Positions 28,653 to 37,343 of a stretch of 64,000 nt of DNA are shown piece by piece (positions within the stretch are counted from its first letter, which is position 1; each line of letters opens with the position of its first letter). Made by a program: the position numbers and the translations under genes. This stretch comes from Bacteroidota bacterium (GTDB taxonomy: Bacteria > Bacteroidota > Bacteroidia > AKYH767-A > 2013-40CM-41-45). The DNA lies in NCBI GenBank assembly GCA_016720655.1, contig JADKKE010000017.1, forward strand, positions 1-64,000. The letters run 5' to 3'. The notes beneath the pieces are model-generated. The model had not been told where the DNA came from. It saw only the letters and a program-made list of their open reading frames with translations, and searched no databases.

Positions 28653-31340
28653 ATGAAAATAAATTTACACAACAATCAAATTATCTATGTTATCATTCTT
28701 GGATTGAGTCTTTTTGGATTTACATCGAAAGCTCAAACGGTAATGATCGCCGCATCTTCCAGCTGGAAGTATCTCGACAATGGGTCGAACCAGGGTACTT
28801 CCTGGAGAACCGGCACTTTCAATGATGCCGCATGGCTGAGTGGTGCGGCAGAACTTGGATTTGGGGATTCTCCAATTACAAATATTGCGAAATCAAAAAT
28901 TGGATATTATTTCAGAAAACTGGTAAGTATATCCGACCCTGCACAGTTTACGAATTTCACATTGAAGGTCAGACGGGATGATGGCATTGTGGTTTATGTC
29001 AACAATGTTGAAGTGTACCGGAACAACATGCCTTCCGGCACAATCAATTATAACACTGCTGCCAGTTCCACGTGTTCGGATGATGGAAACACAGTGTTGG
29101 TTTCCACTCTGACAAGTTCACGTTTTGTAAGTGGAAATAACCTGGTGGCGGTTGAAGTGCACAATCGAACAGCTTCATCTTCGGACCTTACATTTGAACT
29201 GCAATTAATAGGGAATGGAAGTGTTGTAACAACTTGTGCTCTTCCGGATGTAAATTATTTTGGAAGCCGAAATGTTACCGGCGCCACTGCTGAAGTATAC
29301 TGGAACGCTGTTGCCGGAGTTTCTTCCTACAATGTTCAATACAGAATTCGGAATTCCGGAGCTGCATATTCAGCTTCACTGAATACAACACAAGCATCTT
29401 TAGTGCTTACGAATTTGCTTCCTTCAACCAACTACGAATTTATTGCACAATCCGTTTGTAGTGGCGGAAATGTCAGCGCCTTCTCTCAAAGCGGCTGGTT
29501 TACAACAGGGATTGCTACTACAACATGTACCACTCCGGATGTGAATTGGTTCGGAACAAGGAATATCACTGGAAATTCAGCTGAAGTCTTTTGGGCTTCC
29601 GGAACAGGCGTTGCTTCCTATAATGTAGCATACAGAGTGCGCAATTCCGGTGCCTCTTATTCTACTGCACTGAACACGATTGGAACCTCACGTGTGCTTA
29701 CAAATCTTACCGCATCAACGAACTATGAATTTATTGTCCAGGCTTTGTGTAGTAATGGTGGATCGAGTGCTTATTCTGCCAGCGGATGGTTTACAACTAC
29801 ATCTTCCGGTGGTGGTTCAACAACAACTCTGGTGCGAGGCCCATACCTGACAGTTGCAACAAGCAACAGCATTACCATTCAATGGAGATCCGGCACAGCG
29901 ACAAACAACGAAGTGAAATACGGAACAACAACCGCGCTGTCAAATGGTACTGCAACAAATAGCGTGGTTAGTACTGAACATTCTGTTGTGCTTACAGGTT
30001 TAGAGGCAAATACAAAATATTATTATTCTATTGGCCAGGTTGGCTCAGTGCTCCAAGGTGATGCAAATAATTTCTTCTTTACAGCACCGGCGGTGGGAAG
30101 TTCAGTTCCTGTTAAATTTTGGGTAACAGGAGATTTTGGGAATGGAAGCGCCGGTCAGACTGCTGTTCGAAATTCCTTTTCAACATACACTGCTGGGCAG
30201 ACAGTAAACGGGTGGTTATGGCTCGGAGACAATGCCTATTCCAATGGAACAGATCAGGAGTATCAAACGAAAGTTTTCGATGTGTACAATTCACAGTTTA
30301 AAAATATCCCGGTGTTTCCGGCTCCCGGAAATCATGATTATGGTCAATCAGGATATCAGAGCTCTGCTTCCTTAGGTGTCAATTTCCCTTACTTCAACAT
30401 TTTTGCATTGCCTTCTACAGCAGGAACAGAAAAATATTATTCAACAAATTACGGTAACATTCATTTTATTTCTCTCGACAGTTATGGTTCCTACAATAAT
30501 TCTTCGAGTGCAATGTATAACTGGTTGAGGAATGATCTGATATCAAATACACAACAATGGACTGTGGTTTATTTTCATCATGCACCATACACAAAAGGAA
30601 GCCATAATTCTGATACCGAAATAGAATTGATTGATATGAGGCAAAATATTATTCCATTGCTGGAGTCCTATGGTGTGGATCTTGTATTGGCCGGCCATAG
30701 TCATATTTACGAGCGAAGTTATCTTATAAAAAACCATACCGGTCTCGAAACGTCATTTAATTCAGCCACATATCCTGCCGGAAATATTATTCAGGCAGGA
30801 GGTGGTCCGTTCACAAAAACAACACGCACCGGGAATGGAACTGTATACGTAGTTTGTGGAGTTTCCGGACAAGCAGGTGGCGCAACCCAATCCGGGTACC
30901 CGCACAATGCGATGTTTAAATCCATCATTAGTAATTACGGCAGTTTGCTCCTCGATGTAAGTGGATCTACATTAACCTGCAAATTTTTAACATCCACCGG
31001 ATCCATTGGCGATCAATTTACAATGCAGAAGACACTGAATGTGCCGGCAACAGCGGCGAGTACTTTTGGATCTGGAACGGAATTCGAATCCCTTCCTGTG
31101 TTGTATCCAAATCCATCCATGGGTGACGTTTCAATTTATGTCAACCATCCGGTGGAAACACAATTCACTGTTTCAATCTGTAATCTTTCCGGAAGTGTTT
31201 TGTTCAGGAAAACATATACAGGTATAAAAGATCAGATTATCCTGATTGAAAAGGCGGAAAGTAATTTGCTGCCAGGAATTTATATCATCAATGTTTTTGG
31301 AGAAAATATGAATGCATCGATGAAGCAGGTCATTTATTGA
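28653..31340 (+). CDS. Purple-acid-phosphatase-like metallophosphoesterase, T9SS type A
   Basis: 895 residues. A signal peptide ends at about residue 28 (TSKAQ). Next come a galactose-binding-like jelly roll (about 30-190), two fibronectin III domains sharing TPDVNWFGTRN-type starts, and a purple-acid-phosphatase N-terminal domain (RGPYLTVATSNSITIQW). The catalytic domain has GDFG, GDNAYSNGTD, GNHDYG, FHHAPY and GHSHIYER, which supply the expected bimetal ligands. A T9SS type A tail (YPNPSMGDVSIYV ... LLPGIYIINV) closes the protein. Family knowledge: such enzymes release phosphate from organic esters. It is expected at the cell surface. The repeat-pair promoter at 28541 puts it under the same control as CsbD and the DUF2541 gene that follows. 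Confidence 0.9.
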   Translation: MKINLHNNQIIYVIILGLSLFGFTSKAQTVMIAASSSWKYLDNGSNQGTSWRTGTFNDAAWLSGAAELGFGDSPITNIAKSKIGYYFRKLVSISDPAQFTNFTLKVRRDDGIVVYVNNVEVYRNNMPSGTINYNTAASSTCSDDGNTVLVSTLTSSRFVSGNNLVAVEVHNRTASSSDLTFELQLIGNGSVVTTCALPDVNYFGSRNVTGATAEVYWNAVAGVSSYNVQYRIRNSGAAYSASLNTTQASLVLTNLLPSTNYEFIAQSVCSGGNVSAFSQSGWFTTGIATTTCTTPDVNWFGTRNITGNSAEVFWASGTGVASYNVAYRVRNSGASYSTALNTIGTSRVLTNLTASTNYEFIVQALCSNGGSSAYSASGWFTTTSSGGGSTTTLVRGPYLTVATSNSITIQWRSGTATNNEVKYGTTTALSNGTATNSVVSTEHSVVLTGLEANTKYYYSIGQVGSVLQGDANNFFFTAPAVGSSVPVKFWVTGDFGNGSAGQTAVRNSFSTYTAGQTVNGWLWLGDNAYSNGTDQEYQTKVFDVYNSQFKNIPVFPAPGNHDYGQSGYQSSASLGVNFPYFNIFALPSTAGTEKYYSTNYGNIHFISLDSYGSYNNSSSAMYNWLRNDLISNTQQWTVVYFHHAPYTKGSHNSDTEIELIDMRQNIIPLLESYGVDLVLAGHSHIYERSYLIKNHTGLETSFNSATYPAGNIIQAGGGPFTKTTRTGNGTVYVVCGVSGQAGGATQSGYPHNAMFKSIISNYGSLLLDVSGSTLTCKFLTSTGSIGDQFTMQKTLNVPATAASTFGSGTEFESLPVLYPNPSMGDVSIYVNHPVETQFTVSICNLSGSVLFRKTYTGIKDQIILIEKAESNLLPGIYIINVFGENMNASMKQVIY

Positions 31341-31384
31341 TCAAGCAAATCTGCGAATCCATGAAACATCAATCAGAGGTGTGA

Positions 31385-31444
31385 ATAGTGTAACATATAA
31401 TTTAAATTATGTAACAAGCCGGACTTTTTGCTTTCCGATCTTTG
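31385..31444 (+). promoter_or_regulatory. 9-12-9 direct-repeat promoter of the DUF2541 gene
   Basis: ATAGTGTAA (31385-31393) and ATTATGTAA (31406-31414) are 21 bp apart. After 22 bp comes GATCTTTG (31437-31444), a -7-type box, 40 bp before the ATG. The sequence after the second repeat (CAAGCCG) resembles the site at 27103 (CAATCCG). Confidence 0.75.
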
Positions 31445-31484
31445 AACTGAAAACAACAACACAACCAATTAAAGAACAAACACT

Positions 31485-32312
31485 ATGAAAAAAGGAATCA
31501 AACTAGCGATACTGGCCATGATTGGAAGTATGAGCTTTGCAACGGCACAAACACCAGCAGTTGTATTAAGTGACAAAGCAGGTTGGCATAAAATCGGTGA
31601 GCGAACTGTGGATTTCAAAAAGGATCGCGATGAAGTAATGGTCGTGGGCGCAGATCGCTTTTCTGCTCTTCAGTTTAAAGTGCGGGAAGCAGGAATTAAT
31701 CTCGCCAGCATCGAAGTATATTATGAAAGTGGCGAAAAACAGGATCTTGCTTTGCAAACCAAGTTGAAAGCCGGTGATGATAGTCGTGTTATAGACCTCA
31801 ATGGCGGTGAACGCAATTTGAAAAAAGTTGTTTTTGTGTATTCGACATTGTCAAATATGAAAGATGAAAAAGGACATGTCGAGATCTGGGGATTAAAAAC
31901 CAATCTTGATGAAAAGGCAAAATCTGAAGCATCTACTATGCAAACACCAAGTTTAATAGTCAGTGATAAAAAAGGCTGGCATAAAATCGGCTCACGTTCT
32001 GTTGATTTTGTAAAAGATCATGATGAATTGGTTGTCGTAGGTGCGGATCGTTTTTCGTCTATACAGTTCCGTGTGAGTGATGCTTCCATCCAGTTAATCA
32101 GTCTGGAAGTGTATTACGAAAGCGGCGATAAACAAGACATTGCTGTAAACTCACCCATCATAGCCGGAGCAGAGAGTAAAATTATTAGTTTGAATGGTGG
32201 AGAAAGAGATTTGAAGAAGATAGTTTTTGAATACAAAACAGTGCCCAATCAAACAGCTGATAAAGCAACAGTTGAAGTATGGGGATTGAAAACTAATTTA
32301 GTTACACGATAA
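31485..32312 (+). CDS. Tandem DUF2541-domain periplasmic protein
   Basis: 275 residues. The signal peptide MKKGIKLAILAMIGSMSFATAQ is followed by two copies of a domain of about 115 residues (about 27-140 and 155-272). Each copy runs DK.GWHKIG.R.VDF..D.DE..VVGADRFS..QF and ..EVYYESG.KQD, then LNGGER.LKK.VF.Y and ends VE.WGLKTN. The signature fits DUF2541 (a predicted secreted beta-sandwich domain). The duplication within one chain is visible directly. No function is known for the family. It carries a repeat-pair promoter and a strong terminator, so it is a single-gene unit in the stress island. Confidence 0.85.
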   Translation: MKKGIKLAILAMIGSMSFATAQTPAVVLSDKAGWHKIGERTVDFKKDRDEVMVVGADRFSALQFKVREAGINLASIEVYYESGEKQDLALQTKLKAGDDSRVIDLNGGERNLKKVVFVYSTLSNMKDEKGHVEIWGLKTNLDEKAKSEASTMQTPSLIVSDKKGWHKIGSRSVDFVKDHDELVVVGADRFSSIQFRVSDASIQLISLEVYYESGDKQDIAVNSPIIAGAESKIISLNGGERDLKKIVFEYKTVPNQTADKATVEVWGLKTNLVTR

Positions 32313-32322
32313 ATTAATTGAT

Positions 32323-32361
32323 AAGCTGTGTGATGGAAATTCTGTCACGCAGCTTTTTTTT
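32323..32361 (+). terminator. Intrinsic terminator
   Basis: An 11-bp stem (32323-32333 with 32345-32355, one G-U-type mismatch) with an 11-base loop leads into a T8 run at 32354-32361. Confidence 0.85.
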
Positions 32362-32440
32362 ATTTTCCAGTGATAGGAATTGCAAGAATATTTGACCCCT
32401 GTTACCTCTAAAATGTTACGAAAATAATACTACTTGATTC

Positions 32441-32968
32441 ATGAATACTGCAAATGAAAATATTTTAGTTGAGGGAACTGAAGTCTCAATAGAGAGGATC
32501 AGTTTTAAAGCAGGATTTATTGTGAGCGCTTGCCTGATCATCTATTTTATGGTGATGCAGGCATTTCATCTTGTTGGAAGTGGAACTGCCTGGGGATTCA
32601 ACTTTGTCATTTTATCGATCGGCCTTGTTTTAACCTACAGAACCTATCGCTCTCATACTTCTCCCAACATCGATTATTTTCCCGGTGTAATTTTAGGAGC
32701 GATGACAACTGCTATCTGCACTGTTGTTTATGTTCTTTTTGTCTACTTCTATTTGTCAGCGATTGATCAGGAATCACTGGTGTTATTGAAAGACAATGTC
32801 CTCTTTCTCGGAAAAGAAATTACTCCTTTAAAAGTCGCAGTTGCTACTTTGATAGAAGGAATTTGTTCCGGTGTAATTATTTCATTTGTTCTGATGCAGT
32901 ATTACAAATCCGGTTTCGGAAAAAAATCATTTAAAAGTGTCCCGGACCGCATTGTTCAGGACTCTTGA
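32441..32968 (+). CDS. Small four-helix membrane protein, family A copy 2 (DUF4199-like)
   Basis: 175 residues, four predicted membrane helices. It is a close paralogue of the protein at 25695, with matching blocks GTAWGFNFVIL, LTYRTYRSHTSPNIDYFPG, LKDNVLF and IEGICSGVIISFVLMQYYKS GF. It is preceded by two GTTAC-containing elements 14 bp apart (about 32400-32420), which differ in sequence orientation and spacing from the 9-12-9 sites. The next gene has its own repeat-pair promoter. Function unknown. Confidence 0.8.
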   Translation: MNTANENILVEGTEVSIERISFKAGFIVSACLIIYFMVMQAFHLVGSGTAWGFNFVILSIGLVLTYRTYRSHTSPNIDYFPGVILGAMTTAICTVVYVLFVYFYLSAIDQESLVLLKDNVLFLGKEITPLKVAVATLIEGICSGVIISFVLMQYYKSGFGKKSFKSVPDRIVQDS

Positions 32969-33009
32969 TTTCAGCATTAAAAGGCTGAAAAAGGGCTTTA
33001 AATCAGTAA

Positions 33010-33069
33010 ATTATGTAAATTTTATCAGGAATTATGTAATAGTTCCCGGTTTATAAATTCTCAAATTTG
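33010..33069 (+). promoter_or_regulatory. 9-12-9 direct-repeat promoter, fixes the start of the next gene
   Basis: ATTATGTAA occurs at 33010-33018 and again, identical, at 33031-33039. After 22 bp comes CAAATTTG (33062-33069), a -7-type box, 33 bp before the ATG at 33103. Because the -7 box overlaps a possible TTG start at 33067, translation must begin at 33103 instead. Confidence 0.78.
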
Positions 33070-33102
33070 ACTATTCATTCGAAAGCTCTCAAATCTAAAA
33101 TT

Positions 33103-33339
33103 ATGACTCCTAATACTATCAATCAAGAATCACCAGAAGCCAAGAACGGAAAATCTGACGGTCGTAAAGAAGAGAAACCGAAACAGGATTTCCCCGAAGC
33201 GGAAAAGACACCTAAAGTGGAAGATGAAAAAGTAAAGCCACAACCTGACACGGAAGGCGGAGAGGTTGAAGGAATAGAACATCCACATGAAACTTCAATA
33301 CCTGTCGCCACAAAAAGTGTGAACAAAGGCAGACTCTGA
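33103..33339 (+). CDS. Disordered acidic/charged small protein
   Basis: 78 residues from the ATG at 33103. It is rich in E, K, P, D and G (SDGRKEEKPKQDFPEAEK ... PDTEGGEVEGIEHPHE), with no hydrophobic core and no signal peptide, so it is expected to be intrinsically disordered. This composition resembles hydrophilin-like stress proteins, but I know no named family. It is transcribed from a repeat-pair promoter like CsbD. Confidence 0.65.
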   Translation: MTPNTINQESPEAKNGKSDGRKEEKPKQDFPEAEKTPKVEDEKVKPQPDTEGGEVEGIEHPHETSIPVATKSVNKGRL

Positions 33340-33370
33340 ACAGGAGGATAATTTAACACGAGATGTATCA

Positions 33371-33395
33371 TTATCGTTCTGTTTATTAACGATAA
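33371..33395. repeat. Short inverted repeat before family C copy 2
   Basis: TTATCGTT (33371-33378) is mirrored by AACGATAA (33388-33395), a perfect 8-bp palindrome 28 bp before the ATG at 33423. It may be an operator or a weak terminator for the preceding gene. Confidence 0.4.
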
Positions 33396-33422
33396 GAAAT
33401 ATCGCTCACATCAGGAAAAGCA

Positions 33423-33575
33423 ATGAAAAGAAAAAAGATAATTCCTCCACAACAGGTGAGTTTTTCTGAAAAAATCAAAGTACGATTGGATCACAAAACT
33501 CTTATCATCATCAATAAACTATCATCACTCGACGTATGGAGGAAACTCTATCCGAACGCAAGAGTAGTTCAATAA
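33423..33575 (+). CDS. 50-residue basic microprotein, family C copy 2
   Basis: ATG at 33423: MKRKKIIPPQQVSFSE, then KIKVRLDHKTLIIINKLSS (identical to the protein at 26738), then LDVWRKLYPNARVVQ. There is no membrane helix or signal peptide. The conserved LDHK...NKLSS and W.KLYP.AR blocks mark a family of their own. As in copy 1, a family D gene follows, but here a 226-bp inverted-repeat element begins immediately after the stop codon. Confidence 0.75.
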   Translation: MKRKKIIPPQQVSFSEKIKVRLDHKTLIIINKLSSLDVWRKLYPNARVVQ

Positions 33576-33801
33576 AAAGAGCATACCTAATAACCAGATT
33601 TATGAGATGCAATTCAACTATTTTTTCCAACACTGTTTCCACAATGGTTGAATATTTATTTTACAAGAAGAGTATTTCATTGGTCAGATACTTTAGTTGG
33701 GTATCTGCCTTTTCCCTTGCTGATGAAATGGGCTCAGGCCTTCTTGCTGTAGAAAAAATTTTATATGCATCTCATAAATCTGGTTATTAGAAACGCTCCT
33801 T
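33576..33801. mobile_element. MITE-like element with 25-bp perfect terminal inverted repeats
   Basis: The left arm 33587-33611 and right arm 33766-33790 (core CTAATAACCAGATTTATGAG) are perfect reverse complements over 25 bp. Pairing extends imperfectly to 33576 and 33801. The interior (154 bp) has no convincing gene; an 84-codon frame across it is an overlap artefact. The corresponding C-D gap in copy 1 is 29 bp, and here it is 290 bp, so most of the excess is this element. No target duplication is clear. Alternatives: a large attenuator hairpin or a structured RNA. Confidence 0.65.
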
Positions 33802-33865
33802 AAATTTATCATTTCACCGGGAACCTGAACTTTAATTCAAACCCGATTTCAAAACAACCATACAA

Positions 33866-34015
33866 ATGGAAAATATCAATAAGCTTAGGAATATGAAAAT
33901 TTCTATTCAAAAAAAGCGGATTGAACTTCTTGAAGAAAAATTGACTGTTCTGAGAAAGAACTATTTCCAACTGAAATATGCTGGATTATTTTTAAACCTG
34001 AATCAGGGTCAGTAA
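33866..34015 (+). CDS. Small coiled-coil protein, family D copy 2
   Basis: 49 residues: MENINKLRNMKISIQK, then KRIELLEEKLTVLRKNYFQL, then KYAGLFLNLNQGQ. The central amphipathic helix aligns with the protein at 26917 without gaps. It has no signal peptide. The C-terminus differs from copy 1. Function unknown. Confidence 0.68.
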   Translation: MENINKLRNMKISIQKKRIELLEEKLTVLRKNYFQLKYAGLFLNLNQGQ

Positions 34016-34464
34016 TAGGCCTCCTTCAAATCCTGGCAGCAAGAAAACAATACATTTCAATTCGCGATTTGATTGCATCACACTTGAAAGCTGCTGCTGC
34101 TGATTTCGGCTTTTTTGAAGAGCTATAAGAATTTGAGTTTCCTGCGAACAATCCAAAACGTTAACACTAAGTTCAAGATCAGTTTTTGTTTTCTAAAAAA
34201 TTATTTACCGGATCTTCTTTTCAGATTTAATAAATTAAAAGAAGGTGTTACTGTTCTTTCTTCGATAGAATATGCCTACCTTTGAATCCTGCGCTAGTAA
34301 AGGCTTTCCTGTATTCATACTAAATACAACATCAGTTCAGTTTTACTCAAAAAATGAAGATGATTTGTAATGGATTCAGAATGTCCCTTTTTCTTTCGAG
34401 CAATTTCCTTAATACCTTTGAGTATCAAAATATGGTTTGGAATTGAATTCCAAAAAAATGAAAT
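34016..34464. other. Intergenic region with a consensus -7 box
   Basis: About 450 bp without a gene I would call. TACCTTTG at 34277-34284 is an exact TAnnTTTG box, placing a possible transcription start near 34290 and a leader of about 170 bases before the SprB-repeat gene. No repeat pair lies 22 bp upstream of it. A CTG-rich stretch around 34090-34105 is unremarkable. Confidence 0.5.
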
Positions 34465-37302
34465 ATGAAAAAACTTGAGAAGGATTTAATAATGTTTACT
34501 GGTTTTAAAAATGGAAACAAACAATCGGTCGGTAAAATTCTGGCTGTTTTGTTTATTTTTCTGTTTGCAAATAACGTGCATGCTCAAACGAGCCAATGGG
34601 CAAAAAGTATTCAGAGCGAAGGCTTCGATGAAGGCTTTGATTTGGTTACGGATGCGGAAGGAAATACTTATATAGCCGGACAGATCGAATTTGATGCAAA
34701 TTTTGGAAATGGTGTTGTGATCCCTTCCGCAGGAATTCACGATATCTTTTTTGCTAAATACAGCCCCACAGGTAGATTGGTGTGGGCGAAAGTACAGGGA
34801 GGTAAAGGTGGAGATAAAGTACAATCGATCACACTTGATGATTTTGGACACCTCTATGTCGCAGGAGAATTCGATGATACTTGTTATTGGGATGGAATCA
34901 TGAAGTATACCAATGGTCCGGGAGTAAATAATATGTTCATCGCCAAATACGATACATCAGGACTTATTCATTGGGTAAGGAATATTGCCATTGGAGGATT
35001 TCTGCAAACAAGAGGATATGGCGTAACCTGTGATGAAGCCGGCAATGTATATGCGTGCGGAGGAACGAAAGGAGATACGTATTATGACAACACATTTCTG
35101 TTTACATCTGCAGGTGATTACGACGGAACATTGGTAAAATTTGATCCAAGCGGGACTTTGCAGTGGGCGCGTCGCATGGGTGGTACCGAGAGTGATAAAG
35201 CGTATGGAGTTGCGAGCGACAGAAACGGGTCTATTTATGTGACCGGTTATTTTGTCGGCACTGCGGATTTTTCTCCTTCCGTGAATCTGGTCGGACAGGG
35301 CCACACAGATATTTTTCTTTCTAAGTATGATGTCGATGGAAATTTGCAATGGGCGAAACAAGCCGGCGATACCGGATTCGATAGAGCTCATGACATTACA
35401 GTGAATGTGAATGGACAGATTATTATTACAGGTGAATTTCAGACAGGTCATTTCGGACCAAACATCGCCTACTCAAGAGGAAACGAAGACATGTTCCTCG
35501 CTGCTTACGATGCTTCCGGAAATAATCTTTGGGCTATTTCAGGCGGGAGTGAAGAAGATGATATCGGCAGAGGTGTCTCTCACGATTCGTCCGGAAATAT
35601 TATAGTCATTGGTGATTATGCCAGCTCCGGAATATTTACTCCCGATACAGTTGTCTCGAATGGATATGCTGATGTTTTTGTTGCGAGCTATCGTTCCGAC
35701 GGAGCTGTTTTAAATTGGGTGCGTTCATTTGGCGGACTCGATAATGACAGGGGTAGAGGAGTGGGTACTGACCTTGCAGGAAATGTAAGTATTTGCGGAG
35801 AGTACGTAGACTCAACTCGGTTTGATGCAATCAATCTTATTGGAGATACCTTACTGGATATTTTCATTACAAAAATTATTCCCGGGAATTATTGTGCAAC
35901 ACAGGCGATTGTTACAACGCCTGCAACATGTCATGGTTCCTGTGATGGTGTTGCTGTTGCCTCCGGAATCGGCAGTGGGCCATTCACCTATTCCTGGTCT
36001 ACCAATCCGGTTCAGTCTGGGCCTACCGCGACCGGATTGTGCGGAGGAAATTATTCCGTTACAACAGTGGATGCCAATGGATGCAGCTCCACTGCATTGA
36101 TCTCCATTGTAGATCCTCCTTTGCTTCAGTCATCAGCAACATCTACCAATGCTTCCTGTGCAGGATCTTGCAATGGTACAGCTCTCGCAACAGCGAACGG
36201 ACAAGGACCATTTACATTTATCTGGTCTACCGTTCCACCGCATTCCGGTGCGAGCGTCAGTGGATTGTGTCAGGGAACATATACGGTTACCGTTATTGAT
36301 TCTTTTGGTTGCAGCACGCATTCGGATGTAATCATAACAGACCCAACTGCAATGCTTGCAACAACATCTTTTGTAAATGCAAATTGTGCCGGATCCTGTA
36401 ATGGAACGGCGATTGCATCCGCGTCCGGACAAGGAGCAGTTTCATATTCATGGTCGACCAATCCACCACAAAATAGTTCGAATGCTACGGGATTATGTCA
36501 GGGCACCTATACAGTAATTGCTACCGATGCTGCGGGTTGCACGGCTTCTTCAAGTGTAACACTTACTGATCCTTTACCTTTGCAACAAACATCAACATTT
36601 GTAAATGCGAGTTGTGCCGGATCCTGTGATGGCGTTGCTTTAGCATCCGCATCCGGACAAGGTCCGTTTACGTATTCATGGTCGACCAATCCACCGCAGA
36701 ATAATTCAACTGCCAGCGGATTGTGTCAGGGATCTTATACGGTGACTGCGACAGATGCAGGAGGATGTACTGCTACTTCCAGTGTCACTCTTACGGATCC
36801 ACAAGCGCTGCAAATGACAGGAGTAGTTGTGAATGCAACCTGCATCGGATGTTCTGACGGATCAATTGATATACAAATAAATGGAGGGACATCCGGATAC
36901 CAGTATTTGTGGTCGAATACTTCCGTCAATGAGGACCAACAAAACCTTTCTGAAGGAATTTACAGTGTGTGTGTGACAGATCAGAATAATTGTAGTCTTT
37001 GCGATACGTTTACGGTATTTGATCCGGCTACCGGCTTGGAAGCCTTAAATCCAAATCAGGCATATTCCGTTTATCCGAATCCTTTCAGCTCCTTTACAAC
37101 CATTCGCTTTGAGAATGCTTCTGCAGAATCTACCCAATACAACGTTTTCGCGGCGACAGGTCAATTGATTTTCTCCGGCGAATTCACAGGGAATGAATTG
37201 CATTTTGATGGAAACGAATTGGAGAGCGGTGTCTACTTTCTGCAGGTGATTCGCAGTAGAAATGAAGAAATGTTCATTGTACCTCTTCTGGTAAAAAAAT
37301 AA
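34465..37302 (+). CDS. SBBP propeller and SprB-repeat surface protein, T9SS type A
   Basis: 945 residues. The signal peptide ends at about residue 41 (NVHAQ); an internal ATG at 34492 is an alternative start. Residues about 45-475 form SBBP/propeller repeats (FLSKYDVDGNLQWAKQAG-type). Residues about 480-860 hold five SprB repeats, each starting (A/N)..C.G.C.G.A and ending GC......V.ITDP, with conserved SWSTNPP and GLCQG.Y.VT. The tail (AYSVYPNPFSSFTTIRFENA ... LESGVYFLQV) is a T9SS type A sorting domain. Family knowledge: SprB repeats occur in the mobile gliding adhesin SprB and in many T9SS cargo. This protein is far smaller than SprB, so a general adhesive role is more likely than gliding. 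Confidence 0.88.
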   Translation: MKKLEKDLIMFTGFKNGNKQSVGKILAVLFIFLFANNVHAQTSQWAKSIQSEGFDEGFDLVTDAEGNTYIAGQIEFDANFGNGVVIPSAGIHDIFFAKYSPTGRLVWAKVQGGKGGDKVQSITLDDFGHLYVAGEFDDTCYWDGIMKYTNGPGVNNMFIAKYDTSGLIHWVRNIAIGGFLQTRGYGVTCDEAGNVYACGGTKGDTYYDNTFLFTSAGDYDGTLVKFDPSGTLQWARRMGGTESDKAYGVASDRNGSIYVTGYFVGTADFSPSVNLVGQGHTDIFLSKYDVDGNLQWAKQAGDTGFDRAHDITVNVNGQIIITGEFQTGHFGPNIAYSRGNEDMFLAAYDASGNNLWAISGGSEEDDIGRGVSHDSSGNIIVIGDYASSGIFTPDTVVSNGYADVFVASYRSDGAVLNWVRSFGGLDNDRGRGVGTDLAGNVSICGEYVDSTRFDAINLIGDTLLDIFITKIIPGNYCATQAIVTTPATCHGSCDGVAVASGIGSGPFTYSWSTNPVQSGPTATGLCGGNYSVTTVDANGCSSTALISIVDPPLLQSSATSTNASCAGSCNGTALATANGQGPFTFIWSTVPPHSGASVSGLCQGTYTVTVIDSFGCSTHSDVIITDPTAMLATTSFVNANCAGSCNGTAIASASGQGAVSYSWSTNPPQNSSNATGLCQGTYTVIATDAAGCTASSSVTLTDPLPLQQTSTFVNASCAGSCDGVALASASGQGPFTYSWSTNPPQNNSTASGLCQGSYTVTATDAGGCTATSSVTLTDPQALQMTGVVVNATCIGCSDGSIDIQINGGTSGYQYLWSNTSVNEDQQNLSEGIYSVCVTDQNNCSLCDTFTVFDPATGLEALNPNQAYSVYPNPFSSFTTIRFENASAESTQYNVFAATGQLIFSGEFTGNELHFDGNELESGVYFLQVIRSRNEEMFIVPLLVKK

Positions 37303-37307
37303 TTGCC

Positions 37308-37343
37308 AAATGATTTCGCTCAATCGGGGGCGAAATCATTTTT
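37308..37343. terminator. Bidirectional intrinsic terminator
   Basis: A perfect 12-bp stem (AAATGATTTCGC at 37308-37319 with 37330-37341) has a 10-base loop and a T run at 37339-37343. It lies between the convergent SprB-repeat and sigma-factor genes and overlaps the end of the latter. Confidence 0.8.

Noticed and set aside
32397..32425. GTTAC direct repeats before family A copy 2 as a fifth 9-12-9 site
   Set aside because: The elements are in the opposite sense and 14 bp apart, and no -7 box lies 22 bp downstream, so the architecture differs.
33536..33790. 84-codon frame over the end of the family C gene and the inverted-repeat element
   Set aside because: It overlaps a conserved gene in another frame and then reads through the MITE-like element; its end coincides with the right terminal repeat.
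34465..37302. SprB itself (the gliding adhesin)
   Set aside because: Five SprB repeats are clear, but the protein is several times shorter than SprB and no gliding genes are nearby.
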